From Streptomyces sp. WZ.A104 (lineage in GTDB: Bacteria > Actinomycetota > Actinomycetes > Streptomycetales > Streptomycetaceae), in NCBI RefSeq assembly GCF_002382885.1, contig NZ_NWVL01000046.1, forward strand, positions 1 through 64,000: DNA of 64,000 nucleotides. The letters are read 5' to 3'. Under the pieces are notes generated by a model. That model was not told the origin of the DNA. It saw only the letters and a program-made list of their open reading frames with translations, and ran no database searches. Position 1 is the stretch's first letter. Each line of letters opens with the position of its first letter. This document shows positions 32,140 to 40,817 of the stretch, piece after piece. The position numbers and the translations under genes are program-made.

Positions 32140-33618
32140 ATGGAGTTCACGGAGTTCATGGAGCGGAAGTTTCTGACGGCCGAACAAATCGCGGCCGCCC
32201 TGCGTTCCGGTGAGGTGACCTCGGCGGAACTGACCGACGAGGCGATAGCCCGTATCGAACGGGATGACAAGGCGATCAACGCCATCTGCGTGCCGGACTT
32301 CGACCGCGCCCGGGCAGCCGCGCGCGATGCCGACCAGGCACGCGCCCGAGGTGAGGACCGGCCGCTGCTCGGCATACCGGTCACGGTCAAGGAGTCCTAC
32401 AACGTGGCCGGGCTGCCCACGACCTGGGGCATGCCGCCGCACCGGGACTACCTGCCCACCGAGGACGCGGTGCAGGTCTCACGGCTGAAGAGCGCGGGTG
32501 CGGTGGTGCTCGGTAAGACGAATGTGCCTTTGGGGCTGCAAGACATACAGAGTTTCAACGAGATCTACGGCACCACCAATAACCCGTGGGATCACGGCCG
32601 CACTTCGGGCGGATCCTCCGGCGGTTCCGCGGCGGCCCTGGCATTCGGATTCGGTGCGCTGTCCATCGGCTCCGACCTCGCCGGTTCCTTGCGGACCCCC
32701 GCGCATTTCTGCGGTGTCTACGCACACAAACCGACGCTCGGGCTGGCGTCGAGCCGCGGTATGGTCCCGCCCCACACACCTGCGTTGCCGGTCGCCCCCG
32801 ACCTCGCCGTCGTCGGTCCGATGGCGCGCAGCGCCCGCGACCTCACGCTCCTGCTCGACGTCATGGCCGGGCCGGACCCGCTGACGTTCGGTGTGGCGCA
32901 CCACGTGACGCTGCCGCCCGCGCGCCACGAGCGGCTGTGCGACTTCAGGGTCCTGGTCCTCGACGAGCATCCGTTCATTCCGACCGGATCCGCCGTACGG
33001 GCGGGCGTGGACCGGGTGGCCGACGCGCTGGTCGACGCCGGCGCCCGCGTCGAGTGGCACAGTCAGCTGCTGCCCGATCTGGCCGAGGCCGCGACGATCT
33101 ACATGCAGTTGCTGGTCGCGGGCTCCGTTGCACGATTTCCTGTCGAGTCCTACGAACAACTGCGCTCCCAGGCCGCCGGACTGAGCACGGATGACCACAG
33201 CCTTGACGCGGTGCGGCTGCGCGGCATGGTGCTCAGTCACCGCGACTGGATCGAGGTGGACACCCGTCGCGAGTACCACCGCCACGGCTGGCGACAGCTC
33301 TTCGCCGAGTTCGACGCCGTGGTCTGTCCCATCACGCCCACTCCGGCGTTCCCGCACGACCATCACCCCGACCCGAGGCAACGCCGTATCGACATCGACG
33401 GCATCGAATACCCGTACTTCGACCAACTCGTCTGGGCCGGCCTGGCCACCATGCCCGGTCTGCCTTCCACCGCCGTCCCGGCGGGCCGATCCCCGGAGGG
33501 CCTGCCGGTGGGAGTGCAGCTCATAGGCCCGATGTTCGAGGACCGTACTCCTCTGCGCCTGGCCGAACTGCTTGAGCAGAGGATCGGCGGCTTCCAGGCA
33601 CCAGAGCGGGGAGCGTAA
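32140..33618 (+). CDS. Amidase-signature hydrolase
   Basis: A 492-residue amidase. The Ser-cisSer-Lys triad is visible: Lys in PVTVKESYN, the Gly/Ser-rich signature RTSGGSSGGSAAALAFG, and Ser in GSDLAGSLRTPAHFCGV. Length fits the family. It hydrolyses an amide of unknown identity in the cytoplasm; no signal peptide is present. The ATG at 32140 has no ribosome-binding site; ATG 32158 has GGAG three bases away, so the true start is uncertain by six codons. Third-position GC is lower than in neighbours (many aat, gat, ttg), consistent with transfer. Confidence 0.85.
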   Translation: MEFTEFMERKFLTAEQIAAALRSGEVTSAELTDEAIARIERDDKAINAICVPDFDRARAAARDADQARARGEDRPLLGIPVTVKESYNVAGLPTTWGMPPHRDYLPTEDAVQVSRLKSAGAVVLGKTNVPLGLQDIQSFNEIYGTTNNPWDHGRTSGGSSGGSAAALAFGFGALSIGSDLAGSLRTPAHFCGVYAHKPTLGLASSRGMVPPHTPALPVAPDLAVVGPMARSARDLTLLLDVMAGPDPLTFGVAHHVTLPPARHERLCDFRVLVLDEHPFIPTGSAVRAGVDRVADALVDAGARVEWHSQLLPDLAEAATIYMQLLVAGSVARFPVESYEQLRSQAAGLSTDDHSLDAVRLRGMVLSHRDWIEVDTRREYHRHGWRQLFAEFDAVVCPITPTPAFPHDHHPDPRQRRIDIDGIEYPYFDQLVWAGLATMPGLPSTAVPAGRSPEGLPVGVQLIGPMFEDRTPLRLAELLEQRIGGFQAPERGA

Positions 33619-34134
33619 TAGCGGGGCGTTCGTAGAGGACGAGGTACGGATGTGATGGGAGGGGTGTCGTCTCCTCCTCTTCGGCCCTGAGTTCGCCTAT
33701 GGGCGAGCAGGACCCGCTGGGCGACCCGCGGAGCGCGGCGGCCGGGCGAGGCTTGCCCGCCGCAGCGCTGCGGACTCGCGGGCTCACCTGCTACGCCTGG
33801 CCCGCCACGCTGGCCCCGGGCGAACTCCTCTCCGTGGCAACGCGGATGGTGCCCGGCAGAGAGTTGTACGTAGTCCATCGAGCGCCTCCGCCGTGACAGT
33901 GGAAGGTCGAGAGGGAGATCGCCCGGCTCTTCGGCTACCGCCGCCTCACAGTCCGGTACGCGCGAAGGGGCAACCTCCTGAAGGTTGTCACGTGCGCCGG
34001 GGGTCGCGAACTTCTTCTAGCGGGTCAGGCTGTGGCGGGTCGGGCTGTAGCAGGCCAGGCCAGGGCCGTGGCCAGGCTTCGGCTCTGCCAGTCATTGCGG
34101 GCCACGTACGGGATCTTGAGGCCACGAGCAGCGC
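33619..34134. other. Spacer with remnants
   Basis: No intact gene. It holds the 12-base palindrome CGCAGCGCTGCG (33761-33772) inside a GCCCGC/GCGGGC stem, a transposase-like fragment (33900-34016), and imperfect gcgggtcggctgt repeats at 34019-34055. Confidence 0.5.
33900..34016 (+). pseudogene. Remnant of an IS5-type transposase C-terminus
   Basis: The frame reads WKVEREIARLFGYRRLTVRY, followed by ARRGNLLKVV. This resembles the C-terminal VER...YRRL.VRYERR segment of DDE transposases of the IS5 group. No upstream catalytic part, start codon or terminal repeats remain, and the frame continues into unrelated sequence. It marks past insertion activity beside the DUF4157 gene. Confidence 0.45.
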
Positions 34135-34737
34135 ATGGCAGGCTCGTGGCGCGTGATCGATGAATTCGCGAAGGACAACCTGCACGGGAGACTGCGGCGG
34201 GACCGCCAGGCGCTGCTCTGGAAACTCGACGGATTGTCCGAATACGACGCCCGCCGACCGCTGACAGCGACCGGGACCAACCTCCTCGGCCTGGTCAAAC
34301 ACGTGGCCACCGTCGAGGCCAGGTACTTCGGCGAGGTCTTCGACCGCCCTTCCCCGGAACCGCTGCCCCAGTGGCAGGACTCCGACGGCAGCGATCTGTG
34401 GGCGACCGAGGGAGAGACCCGCGATCAGATCATCGGGTTCTACCGGCGTACGTGGGAACACTCGGACGCGACGATCAACGAACTTCCCCTCGACGCCCCC
34501 GGCCACGTGCCGTGGTGGCCGGAGCCTTGGGCCAATACGAACCTGTTCGCCATCATGGTCCATGTCCTCGGCGAGTCCATCCGGCATACCGGGCACGCCG
34601 ATATCCTGCGCGAGGGCCTCGACGGCCGGACCGGGTTGCGCGCCGAACACGAGAAGCCGATCGACGAGGAAGCCCGTGCGGCCTACTGCGCGAAGATCGA
34701 GCAGGCCGCCAGGTCGGCCGCACCGATCGAGGCTTAG
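34135..34737 (+). CDS. DinB-family (DUF664) putative metal-dependent protein
   Basis: A 200-residue four-helix-bundle protein of the DinB/mycothiol-transferase fold. Candidate metal ligands are His in GLVKHVATVEARYF and the pair in VLGESIRHTGHADILRE. Some actinobacterial relatives are mycothiol- or bacillithiol-dependent transferases acting in detoxification. The start is uncertain: ATG 34135 and GTG 34153 both lack a strong ribosome-binding site. It stands alone, between the transposase remnant and the DUF4157 gene. Confidence 0.8.
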   Translation: MAGSWRVIDEFAKDNLHGRLRRDRQALLWKLDGLSEYDARRPLTATGTNLLGLVKHVATVEARYFGEVFDRPSPEPLPQWQDSDGSDLWATEGETRDQIIGFYRRTWEHSDATINELPLDAPGHVPWWPEPWANTNLFAIMVHVLGESIRHTGHADILREGLDGRTGLRAEHEKPIDEEARAAYCAKIEQAARSAAPIEA

Positions 34738-35019
34738 AGGCAGTCTCATGTGACGGGATGTTCGGGCGGCATGGTGCCGGTCCTGGGTGCCGATCCATCG
34801 AATCCGACGAAGCGTCCGGCGACGAGTGAAGCCCCCGTCGTTCGCCATGCCCCGGGCCGACGGCCAACTGTCGGCGGGCCGGCGTAAGTCGCACGATAGT
34901 TTGACAGTCGATACTCTCCGGTACACGCGCATTTTCCTGGTATCGAGTTGATTTCCCCTGCTAGCTGATTGTCCTGTATCCGACGCCGCGCGAACGTCGC
35001 CGTCCCGAAGGCAGTAGAG
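34738..35019 (+). promoter_or_regulatory. AT-richer promoter region of the DUF4157 gene
   Basis: The 282-base spacer drops to near 50-55% GC at 34880-34990. TTGACA at 34900-34905 is a consensus -35, but no matching -10 is obvious at 16-18 bases (TACACG is the nearest). No good Shine-Dalgarno precedes ATG 35020 (AGTAGAG only). Confidence 0.4.
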
Positions 35020-37200
35020 ATGTCCCACTCCCATCTGCACAACGAGCCCGGCAAAGCCGCCGAGGGGTCCGGTCGACGCCAGGCGCGGGCTCAGTTCGCG
35101 TCCCAAGAGCAGGCGGCGGCAGCGACGTCCGGTCTGGCGGCCTTACAGGCCCGCGCGGGCAACGCTGCCGTCGTCCAGATGTTGCGCGAGGCAGGACACC
35201 CTCGGGCCCAGGGCCAGGGCCAGGACCGTGGTGAGGAGCAGCACCAGCACTCCGCAGGGTGCGGTCACCACGGCGACCGGGCCGCCCCTGTGCAGCGCGC
35301 CGCCGTCCACGACGTACTGCGTGCGCCCGGACGGCCGCTGGACGACGCGACCCGTAGCGACATGGAATCCCGGCTGGGCGCCGACTTCTCCGACGTGCGG
35401 GTTCACACCGACGCCGCCGCGAAGGCTACCGCCGCGGACATGGGGGCCCGCGCCTACACCTCCGGCAGTCATGTCGTCATCGGGGAAGGCGGCGGTGACC
35501 GGCACACTCTGGCCCACGAGCTGACCCATGTGATCCAGCAGCGGCAGGGGCCGGTGTCCGGGACCGATCAGGGCAACGGGGTCTCCGTAAGTGATCCCTC
35601 CGACCGGTTCGAACGCGAAGCCGAGGCCAACGCCCGCCGCGCCCTCTCCCGCCCGGGTGGCGCGAGCCGCGCACCGGACCGGCATGAGTCCGCCTCCGTC
35701 CAGCAGGCCCCGGCCCTTGCAGCGCAGGAGTCCGCCTCCGTCCAGCAGGCCCCGGCCCTTGCAGCGCACGAGCCCGCCTCCGTCCAGCAGGCCCCCGCAC
35801 CGGCCCGGCACGAAGCCGCCCCCGCGCACGCCGCAGCCATAGCGGTTCAGCGGTTCCACCGGCCCTTCGCCGGTGACAACGCTCCGGCCGACTGGGCGCA
35901 GACCGCCCGGGAGTACATCAGGAGCAACTACGCGGGAATCGTGACGCAGTACACGCGTGTGGTGCTGGGAATGGAAGCGGCGGCGCCGGTCGAGCAGAAG
36001 GCCAAGGTGCGCGTTCTTCGGCAGATGGGCGCGGCGTCCCAGGACAACCTTCCCGAGATCCTGTCCCGGGCCGTGGCCAACGGTGGCGCCGAGGTCAGTG
36101 ACCAGGAGCTCAACGCGGTGGTGAAGTACCTGAATATCATGGAGGAGGAGTGCGCGACGGCGGCCAAGGTCAGGGAAGATCCGGACTATGCCAATCCGCT
36201 GCCGGGAAGCGTCATCGGGACCGAGTTCACGTTCACGGACGACACCCTCAACGGGATCGCCGGAGGTAACCCGCTGCGCGTGGACATCGGTGGACTGACC
36301 GGGCAGGCGGACGCCAACGCCAGGGCCGCGATCACCTACGCCCGGAACAAGATGAACGCCTGGACCGCGCATGTGCAGGGCACCGCCCCGCCGAACGGGT
36401 TCACCATGACGGTGAGTGATGTCACCGTGAAGGACCAGGCCGGGAAGCGATTCACGTATTCCCAGGGCAACACCCGGTGGTGGTGGGAGATCACCATGGA
36501 CGATGCGTGCCTGGAGACGCGGACCGACCCGACCTCGGTCAGCAGCATGCGCGACCCCCACGTGCGAACCATCATCAAGAATCACATATTCGGCGGTGCC
36601 CAGGCCTCCGGCCTGCGCGTGGACCAGAGCATCGCCGGTGGTGGCGGCCACATCTCCATGGACAGTGCCTCGGCGTTCGGCGGAAGCGTCGAGCTGTTCG
36701 TCCAGTCCATGCGGGAATGGGAGGACAACTGGGAGAACTGGGTGGCGAAGTTCGGTGCCGAACCGCGAGAGACGGATGTGGTGAACGCACCGTGGACCGG
36801 AAGCCTGCCCCAGGACCACCTGCCCGCCGTGCGGGACCTCCTCGACCGCATCCTCGCCGAGGCGCGGAGCGGAAGGACGCATCTGCCGCAGGCGATCGGG
36901 GAGCTACAGGCCCACATGGTGAACCTCCCCCTGCACGCGAACGCCCCCCAGCACCTCCGGGAGAAGGTGGACGCCCACCCCGAGGACCGGCTGCACTACC
37001 AGGCCGTGAACCTGGAGCACATGGGTGAGGACACGGAGACCGCGCACCGCCGCATCGAGTTCCGCGACATCCAGGCGCAGGCGAACTACGAGCAACTGCT
37101 CGACGACCTCCAATACATCGGCTTCCTGCTCCAAGGCGTCCGCGACAACGTCGGCGGCGAGCAGGAGGCCCGCCTGGGCGAGCGCCACCCCAGGAAGTAG
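35020..37200 (+). CDS. DUF4157 (eCIS-core) protein with amidoligase-like C-terminal domain
   Basis: A 726-residue protein without signal peptide or membrane helix. Residues 104-175 are a DUF4157 domain: LDDATRSDMESRLGADFSDV, then VRVHTDAAA, then AHELTHVIQQ with HELTH at 166-170. This domain marks many cargo proteins of extracellular contractile injection systems. A linker (222-275) holds three tandem ESASVQQAPALAA-type repeats. The C-terminal region (398-705) shows spaced motifs of amidoligase/carboxylate-amine ligase folds: GTEFTF (400-405), WWWEITMDDACLETRTDP (487-504), GGGGHISMD (540-548) and HRRIEFRDIQAQ (676-687). Codon 42 is TTA, so translation should depend on the bldA tRNA. No injection-system genes are in the window. 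Warhead identity is inference. Confidence 0.8.
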   Translation: MSHSHLHNEPGKAAEGSGRRQARAQFASQEQAAAATSGLAALQARAGNAAVVQMLREAGHPRAQGQGQDRGEEQHQHSAGCGHHGDRAAPVQRAAVHDVLRAPGRPLDDATRSDMESRLGADFSDVRVHTDAAAKATAADMGARAYTSGSHVVIGEGGGDRHTLAHELTHVIQQRQGPVSGTDQGNGVSVSDPSDRFEREAEANARRALSRPGGASRAPDRHESASVQQAPALAAQESASVQQAPALAAHEPASVQQAPAPARHEAAPAHAAAIAVQRFHRPFAGDNAPADWAQTAREYIRSNYAGIVTQYTRVVLGMEAAAPVEQKAKVRVLRQMGAASQDNLPEILSRAVANGGAEVSDQELNAVVKYLNIMEEECATAAKVREDPDYANPLPGSVIGTEFTFTDDTLNGIAGGNPLRVDIGGLTGQADANARAAITYARNKMNAWTAHVQGTAPPNGFTMTVSDVTVKDQAGKRFTYSQGNTRWWWEITMDDACLETRTDPTSVSSMRDPHVRTIIKNHIFGGAQASGLRVDQSIAGGGGHISMDSASAFGGSVELFVQSMREWEDNWENWVAKFGAEPRETDVVNAPWTGSLPQDHLPAVRDLLDRILAEARSGRTHLPQAIGELQAHMVNLPLHANAPQHLREKVDAHPEDRLHYQAVNLEHMGEDTETAHRRIEFRDIQAQANYEQLLDDLQYIGFLLQGVRDNVGGEQEARLGERHPRK

Positions 37201-37245
37201 CCCCAGCCCGGCCCTGCGCGCACCCCAACGCGGAGCGCGCAGGGC

Positions 37246-37863
37246 CTACTTCACGGTGATCGACCCCACGAACGCGTCCAGCTCCTCCCCGCTCACCGCG
37301 TCCTTCACCGCGTTGAGACGGACCACGAACGGCACGCCCTTCGAGTCCACCCCGGCGACCAGCACGCCCGTCATCGGTGTACCGGCGTTCGGGGTGGACT
37401 CGCGGCCGTCCGCCGTGAAGTCGTAGTCGATCCGACGGGCATCGCGGGCCTCGCGGGCGCTCGCCGGGCCCGCGAGGCGTACGTCCTCCGTGGCCTTGCG
37501 GGTGGAGCCCAGGCCGATGCCCGCGCCCGCGGCGGCCGCCGCCCCGGCCGCGTCGCGCACGCCGGTGGCGAAGTCCAGCTGGACCGAGACCATGCCGGTA
37601 CGGATGCCCTTCTCCTCCTTGAGCGCGACAGCGGCGTTGCTCTTCGCACGCTCGGCCGCCGGCTGCTCGGCGTACCCCTCGTTCTTCGGGTAGCCGACGC
37701 TGAGGCTCTTGGTGTCCAGCGTGCCCCAGCCCTCGGGCACCTCCGCCGTGCCCTCTGAGCCGTCGCCGCCGCACCCGGTGAGCAGCAGCGCCGCCCCCAG
37801 GACGGCCACCGCCGTCCCGCGCACCTGGGTCGTCCGCGTCCTGGCCCTCATCGCCCTTGTCAC
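37246..37863 (-). CDS. Lipoprotein downstream of the pilin-like fusion
   Basis: A 205-residue lipoprotein. The signal peptide ends in lipobox LTGC (Cys31), followed by GGDGSEGTAEVPEGW and a beta-rich domain (ISVGYPKNEGY-like segment, VSVQLDFATGV, RRIDYDFTADG, TGVLVAGVDSKGVPFVVRLN). It lies 20 bases after the 661-residue membrane protein gene on the same strand and is surely co-transcribed. It would be anchored outside the membrane, perhaps as a partner or shield of that protein. The start is GTG 37863 (GAGGGG upstream) or ATG 37851. Family unknown. Confidence 0.78.
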   Translation of the reverse strand: MTRAMRARTRTTQVRGTAVAVLGAALLLTGCGGDGSEGTAEVPEGWGTLDTKSLSVGYPKNEGYAEQPAAERAKSNAAVALKEEKGIRTGMVSVQLDFATGVRDAAGAAAAAGAGIGLGSTRKATEDVRLAGPASAREARDARRIDYDFTADGRESTPNAGTPMTGVLVAGVDSKGVPFVVRLNAVKDAVSGEELDAFVGSITVK

Positions 37864-37883
37864 CGCCCCTCACGTCCTCTCGG

Positions 37884-39869
37884 TCAGTTCGCGCAGTAGC
37901 TGTACGGAAGATACGTGCGTCGGTCGCCCTGCGGGGCCCCGAGGAACCGTGCGTCCGTCAGTGTCTCCTTCTTCTCCTCGGAGGAGAGGGAGAGGCCGAG
38001 GCTCATCCCGAGCGAGATCTCGAAGCCGAACTCCTGGGCGTCGCTCTCGCCGAGATACCGCATCGTGCTCGACAGGCCGTCCTCGAACATCAGCTGCCGG
38101 AAAGGATCGTTGCCCTGCGGGCGGGAGTCCATGCCCTGGTCGCCGAAGAGGTACTCGAACGGGGCGGTGTTGTTGCCGGAGCCGTCCAGCCACTGTTCGG
38201 CGATCGCGCGCTCGGCCTCGGTCGCCGCGTCCGTCTCCTTGCCGAAGACGATCGAGTTCGTCACCACGTCGATACCGGTCTCGCTTGAGGAGTCGGATGC
38301 GCTGCCCTTGCCTCCGCGCTTGTCCTGGCCGTTCTCTCCGTTGTCGCCGCCCACCTCGACCTTGCCGGACGTCGAACCGTTCTCCACGGTCTGCGTCATG
38401 TCGATGCGGACGATCTTCCCGGTCTTCTGGTCGCGGGTGACGGTGATGGCGCCGGTGCGGTTCTGCTTGGCGCCCACGGTCCCCCTGACCGGGCCCACGT
38501 TCCCGGTGGCCTTGCCCTCCAGTTCGAGCTTGGCGGTGTACGTGTACGACTCGTTGCCGTTCACGTCGTCCTTGGTGATCGTCACCTCGGGCGAGAACTT
38601 CGCCTTGCCGCCCAGCTTGGCACCCAGCTCGTCCTCGTCTCCGCCCTTGACGGACAGGCCGCCGTCGGCGTAGGCGTCGAGACCGATGGTCGAGTAGGAG
38701 ATCTTCTTGTCGCCGATCTTCCGCTCGACCTGCTCCTTCTTCTCCCCCCACTTCATCGCGGAGTACCAGCCCCCGCCGTACGCCCCGCTGTGCTTGGTGG
38801 AGGTCTCCCACATCTTCATTTCCTCGATGTCGTCCCGCATCTGCTGAGCCTCTTCCTCGCTCGCGAAGATCCAGGTGTCACCGTTGGTGATCTTGATGCC
38901 GCCGCCGATGTCGACATCCGCCTTGCCGAGGCTCCCGAGCTTGACGCCGGGCGTACTGGCGGTGACCCCGGCGGAGGCCGCGTCCGTGAAGGTCATGGAG
39001 ACGATCTTGTCGTTGCCGTCGACCTTGCCGTCCCCGTTCACATCGGTGTTCGCCTGGGAGACCTTCTGCTGGAAGCCGTACTCCTGGCCCCACTCGAACC
39101 AGCCGATCTTGACCTTGCCCCCCGCGGTGTCGGAGATGGAGGAGACCTGGCACATCTTCGGCTCGTAGTCCGCGTCCGTCCTCGGCCGCGCCTCGGGGTC
39201 CTGGCCGCCCCCGCCGCACGAGCCGCCGCCCGCCAGGGAGGTGACCGCGCACCGGATGCGCTCGCCGATCTGCCCGCCGACCCCGGCCATCGCCATCGCG
39301 CCGATCAGCAGCACGACGAGGACGACGACGCCCAGGTACTCCATCGCCGTCGCGCCGCCGTCACGCCAGTTGTACGAGTACGACGGCGGCGGAGGCGGGG
39401 GCCGGGTGGCGCGTTCCGCCACCAGCCGGTCGACCGCAACCCCGGACGCCGCCCCCGCCGCCAGCGAGACCACGGGCATGAGGACCCCCTCGATCCCCAC
39501 CACGTCCCACGAGACGGCGAAGCCGTACAGCAGCCCGCCCAGCGGTACGGTGAGGGTGGCGAGCAGATACAGCGGGCGGGAGGACGCGCGGTACTCGTCC
39601 GGGAGCACACGGGCCGCGGCCAGGACCGTCAGCAGCGTCACGGCGAGCGCGGGCAGGTGGATCAGGGCCAGCCGCCAGCCGAAGGTGTCCAACCGGGCCT
39701 CGGTGCCCAGTAGTCCGAGCAGAATCCGGCTCACCAGCAGCCCGGCGGTGAGATAGACGAGCGCGCCCGCCACCCAGCTCCGCGTCAACGCGAAGAGCCG
39801 GCCGTCCTGTTGGCCGTGCGCAACGGAGCCACTGCCTCCGCCGCGTCCGTCACCGCCGCCACCGCTCAC
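37884..39869 (-). CDS. Membrane protein with internal Flp-type prepilin site and large exported domain
   Basis: A 661-residue protein. Residues 30-150 contain four to five hydrophobic helices. After a Pro linker comes RDGGATAMEYLG (169-180): cleavage after Gly172 would put Glu177 at +5 and Tyr at +6, exactly as in the Flp pilin, followed by helix VVVLVVLLIGAMAMAGVGG. The remaining 450 residues are beta-rich and acidic, with a calcium-loop-like DVNGDGKVDGND (276-287), and end in YSYCAN. The start is GTG 39869, with GGGAGAGG upstream. It lies between the Tad operon and the prepilin-peptidase gene. It reads as a giant pilin-like protein; its role is unknown. Confidence 0.78.
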   Translation of the reverse strand: MSGGGGDGRGGGSGSVAHGQQDGRLFALTRSWVAGALVYLTAGLLVSRILLGLLGTEARLDTFGWRLALIHLPALAVTLLTVLAAARVLPDEYRASSRPLYLLATLTVPLGGLLYGFAVSWDVVGIEGVLMPVVSLAAGAASGVAVDRLVAERATRPPPPPPSYSYNWRDGGATAMEYLGVVVLVVLLIGAMAMAGVGGQIGERIRCAVTSLAGGGSCGGGGQDPEARPRTDADYEPKMCQVSSISDTAGGKVKIGWFEWGQEYGFQQKVSQANTDVNGDGKVDGNDKIVSMTFTDAASAGVTASTPGVKLGSLGKADVDIGGGIKITNGDTWIFASEEEAQQMRDDIEEMKMWETSTKHSGAYGGGWYSAMKWGEKKEQVERKIGDKKISYSTIGLDAYADGGLSVKGGDEDELGAKLGGKAKFSPEVTITKDDVNGNESYTYTAKLELEGKATGNVGPVRGTVGAKQNRTGAITVTRDQKTGKIVRIDMTQTVENGSTSGKVEVGGDNGENGQDKRGGKGSASDSSSETGIDVVTNSIVFGKETDAATEAERAIAEQWLDGSGNNTAPFEYLFGDQGMDSRPQGNDPFRQLMFEDGLSSTMRYLGESDAQEFGFEISLGMSLGLSLSSEEKKETLTDARFLGAPQGDRRTYLPYSYCAN

Positions 39870-40165
39870 ACCGCACCCTCTCCCTGGGTGTGGGACCCGA
39901 ACCCGGATCCGACCCCGCGCATGTTGTCCGACGGCCGAGAGCGTACGGCCGGGATGCCGCGACGGCCCGGGTCCACGGTCCCAAAGATGGGCCCAAGTCC
40001 ATTGGGACGGGCGTGGGTTGTGCCAATTGTTCGCCGGGTGCTCCGCTTTTGGGCCGCCCGTGGGTCCGGGGGCCCATGCCACCCCGGCCGCCGCTCAGTA
40101 CGCTCGGTGGTGCCGGTGGTCGCCGACCACGACACCGTGATGACGTGTGATGGGGTGGGGCGTCG
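39870..40165. promoter_or_regulatory. Divergent promoter region with GGGCCC-type element
   Basis: The 296-base region between the pilin-like fusion and a plus-strand unknown gene. At 40061-40077 the minus strand reads ATGGGCCCCCGGACCCA, 16 of 17 identical to the prepilin-peptidase promoter element. On the plus strand TACGCT (40099-40104) is a possible -10; on the minus strand AACAAT (40031-40026) is weaker. A further GATGGGCCCA lies at 39986-39995. Confidence 0.45.
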
Positions 40166-40759
40166 ATGAGCGCCGGATTCTTCTACTCGTACCACCTGGG
40201 CTGGTCCCGGCCGGACGCCCGGGCGCTCCTGGGGGACCTGGAGGCGGAGGGGCTCCGTCCGGCGCACCCGGTGACCGGCCGCATCGTCCTCGTCAGCCTC
40301 GACTCCCCATCCTCCGGCGCTCGTTCGCCGGTCACGCGTGAACAGCTGCTGTCCGTCGCCGGGCTCCAGCGGCTTCAGGAGGTCGGCTTCCGGTTGTGGG
40401 CGGACGGGGACCTCGACCTCCTGGTGCGCATCCGGCGGGCGCGGGCCGGCGTCGTCGCCGTCGAGTTCTCCGTCGGGGAGCTGCCCCCACCGGAGCGGGA
40501 GCACGCGGTGAACGCCATCCGGCGGACGATCGGGCGGGCGTCCGTGCTCTGCATCGGCTTCGTCGTCGACCGGAGCGGCGCGACCGGCGCCACCGACTGG
40601 GACGGTGTCGTCATCGACGGCACCGCCCACCTCGACGCCTGGCCCGACGCCGTCGCCGTACGCGGCGAGACGGCGGCCCGCCACCCCCAGCTGGCTGTCA
40701 TGGACGCGGTGGAGATCTCGCCCTGGAAGGTGTTCGGGAACGCGGTGCTCGGCGTGTGA
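40166..40759 (+). CDS. Unknown protein (197 aa)
   Basis: Begins MSAGFFYSYHLGWSRPDARALL, preceded by GGGGTGGGG. Mixed alpha/beta sequence with strands such as GRIVLVSLDS, VVAVEFSVGEL, VLCIGFVVDRSG and GVVIDGTAHLDAW; no signal peptide, membrane helix or cysteine-rich motif (one Cys). It is divergent from the pilin-like fusion gene and shares its regulatory spacer, so it may belong to the same regulon. I do not recognise the family. Confidence 0.7.
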   Translation: MSAGFFYSYHLGWSRPDARALLGDLEAEGLRPAHPVTGRIVLVSLDSPSSGARSPVTREQLLSVAGLQRLQEVGFRLWADGDLDLLVRIRRARAGVVAVEFSVGELPPPEREHAVNAIRRTIGRASVLCIGFVVDRSGATGATDWDGVVIDGTAHLDAWPDAVAVRGETAARHPQLAVMDAVEISPWKVFGNAVLGV

Positions 40760-40817
40760 CCCTCAGTACCCCACCTCGCGCCCCCCCGTGCCCCCCCCAC
40801 CCCGTGCCCCCCACCCC

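Noticed and set aside
33363..33878. Minus-strand open frame opposite the amidase 3' end
   Set aside because: Its composition is that of a shadow frame, it has no ribosome-binding site and no recognisable domain.
33699..33896. Plus-strand 65-codon frame after the amidase
   Set aside because: No ribosome-binding site, no recognisable motif and biased residues; treated as spacer.
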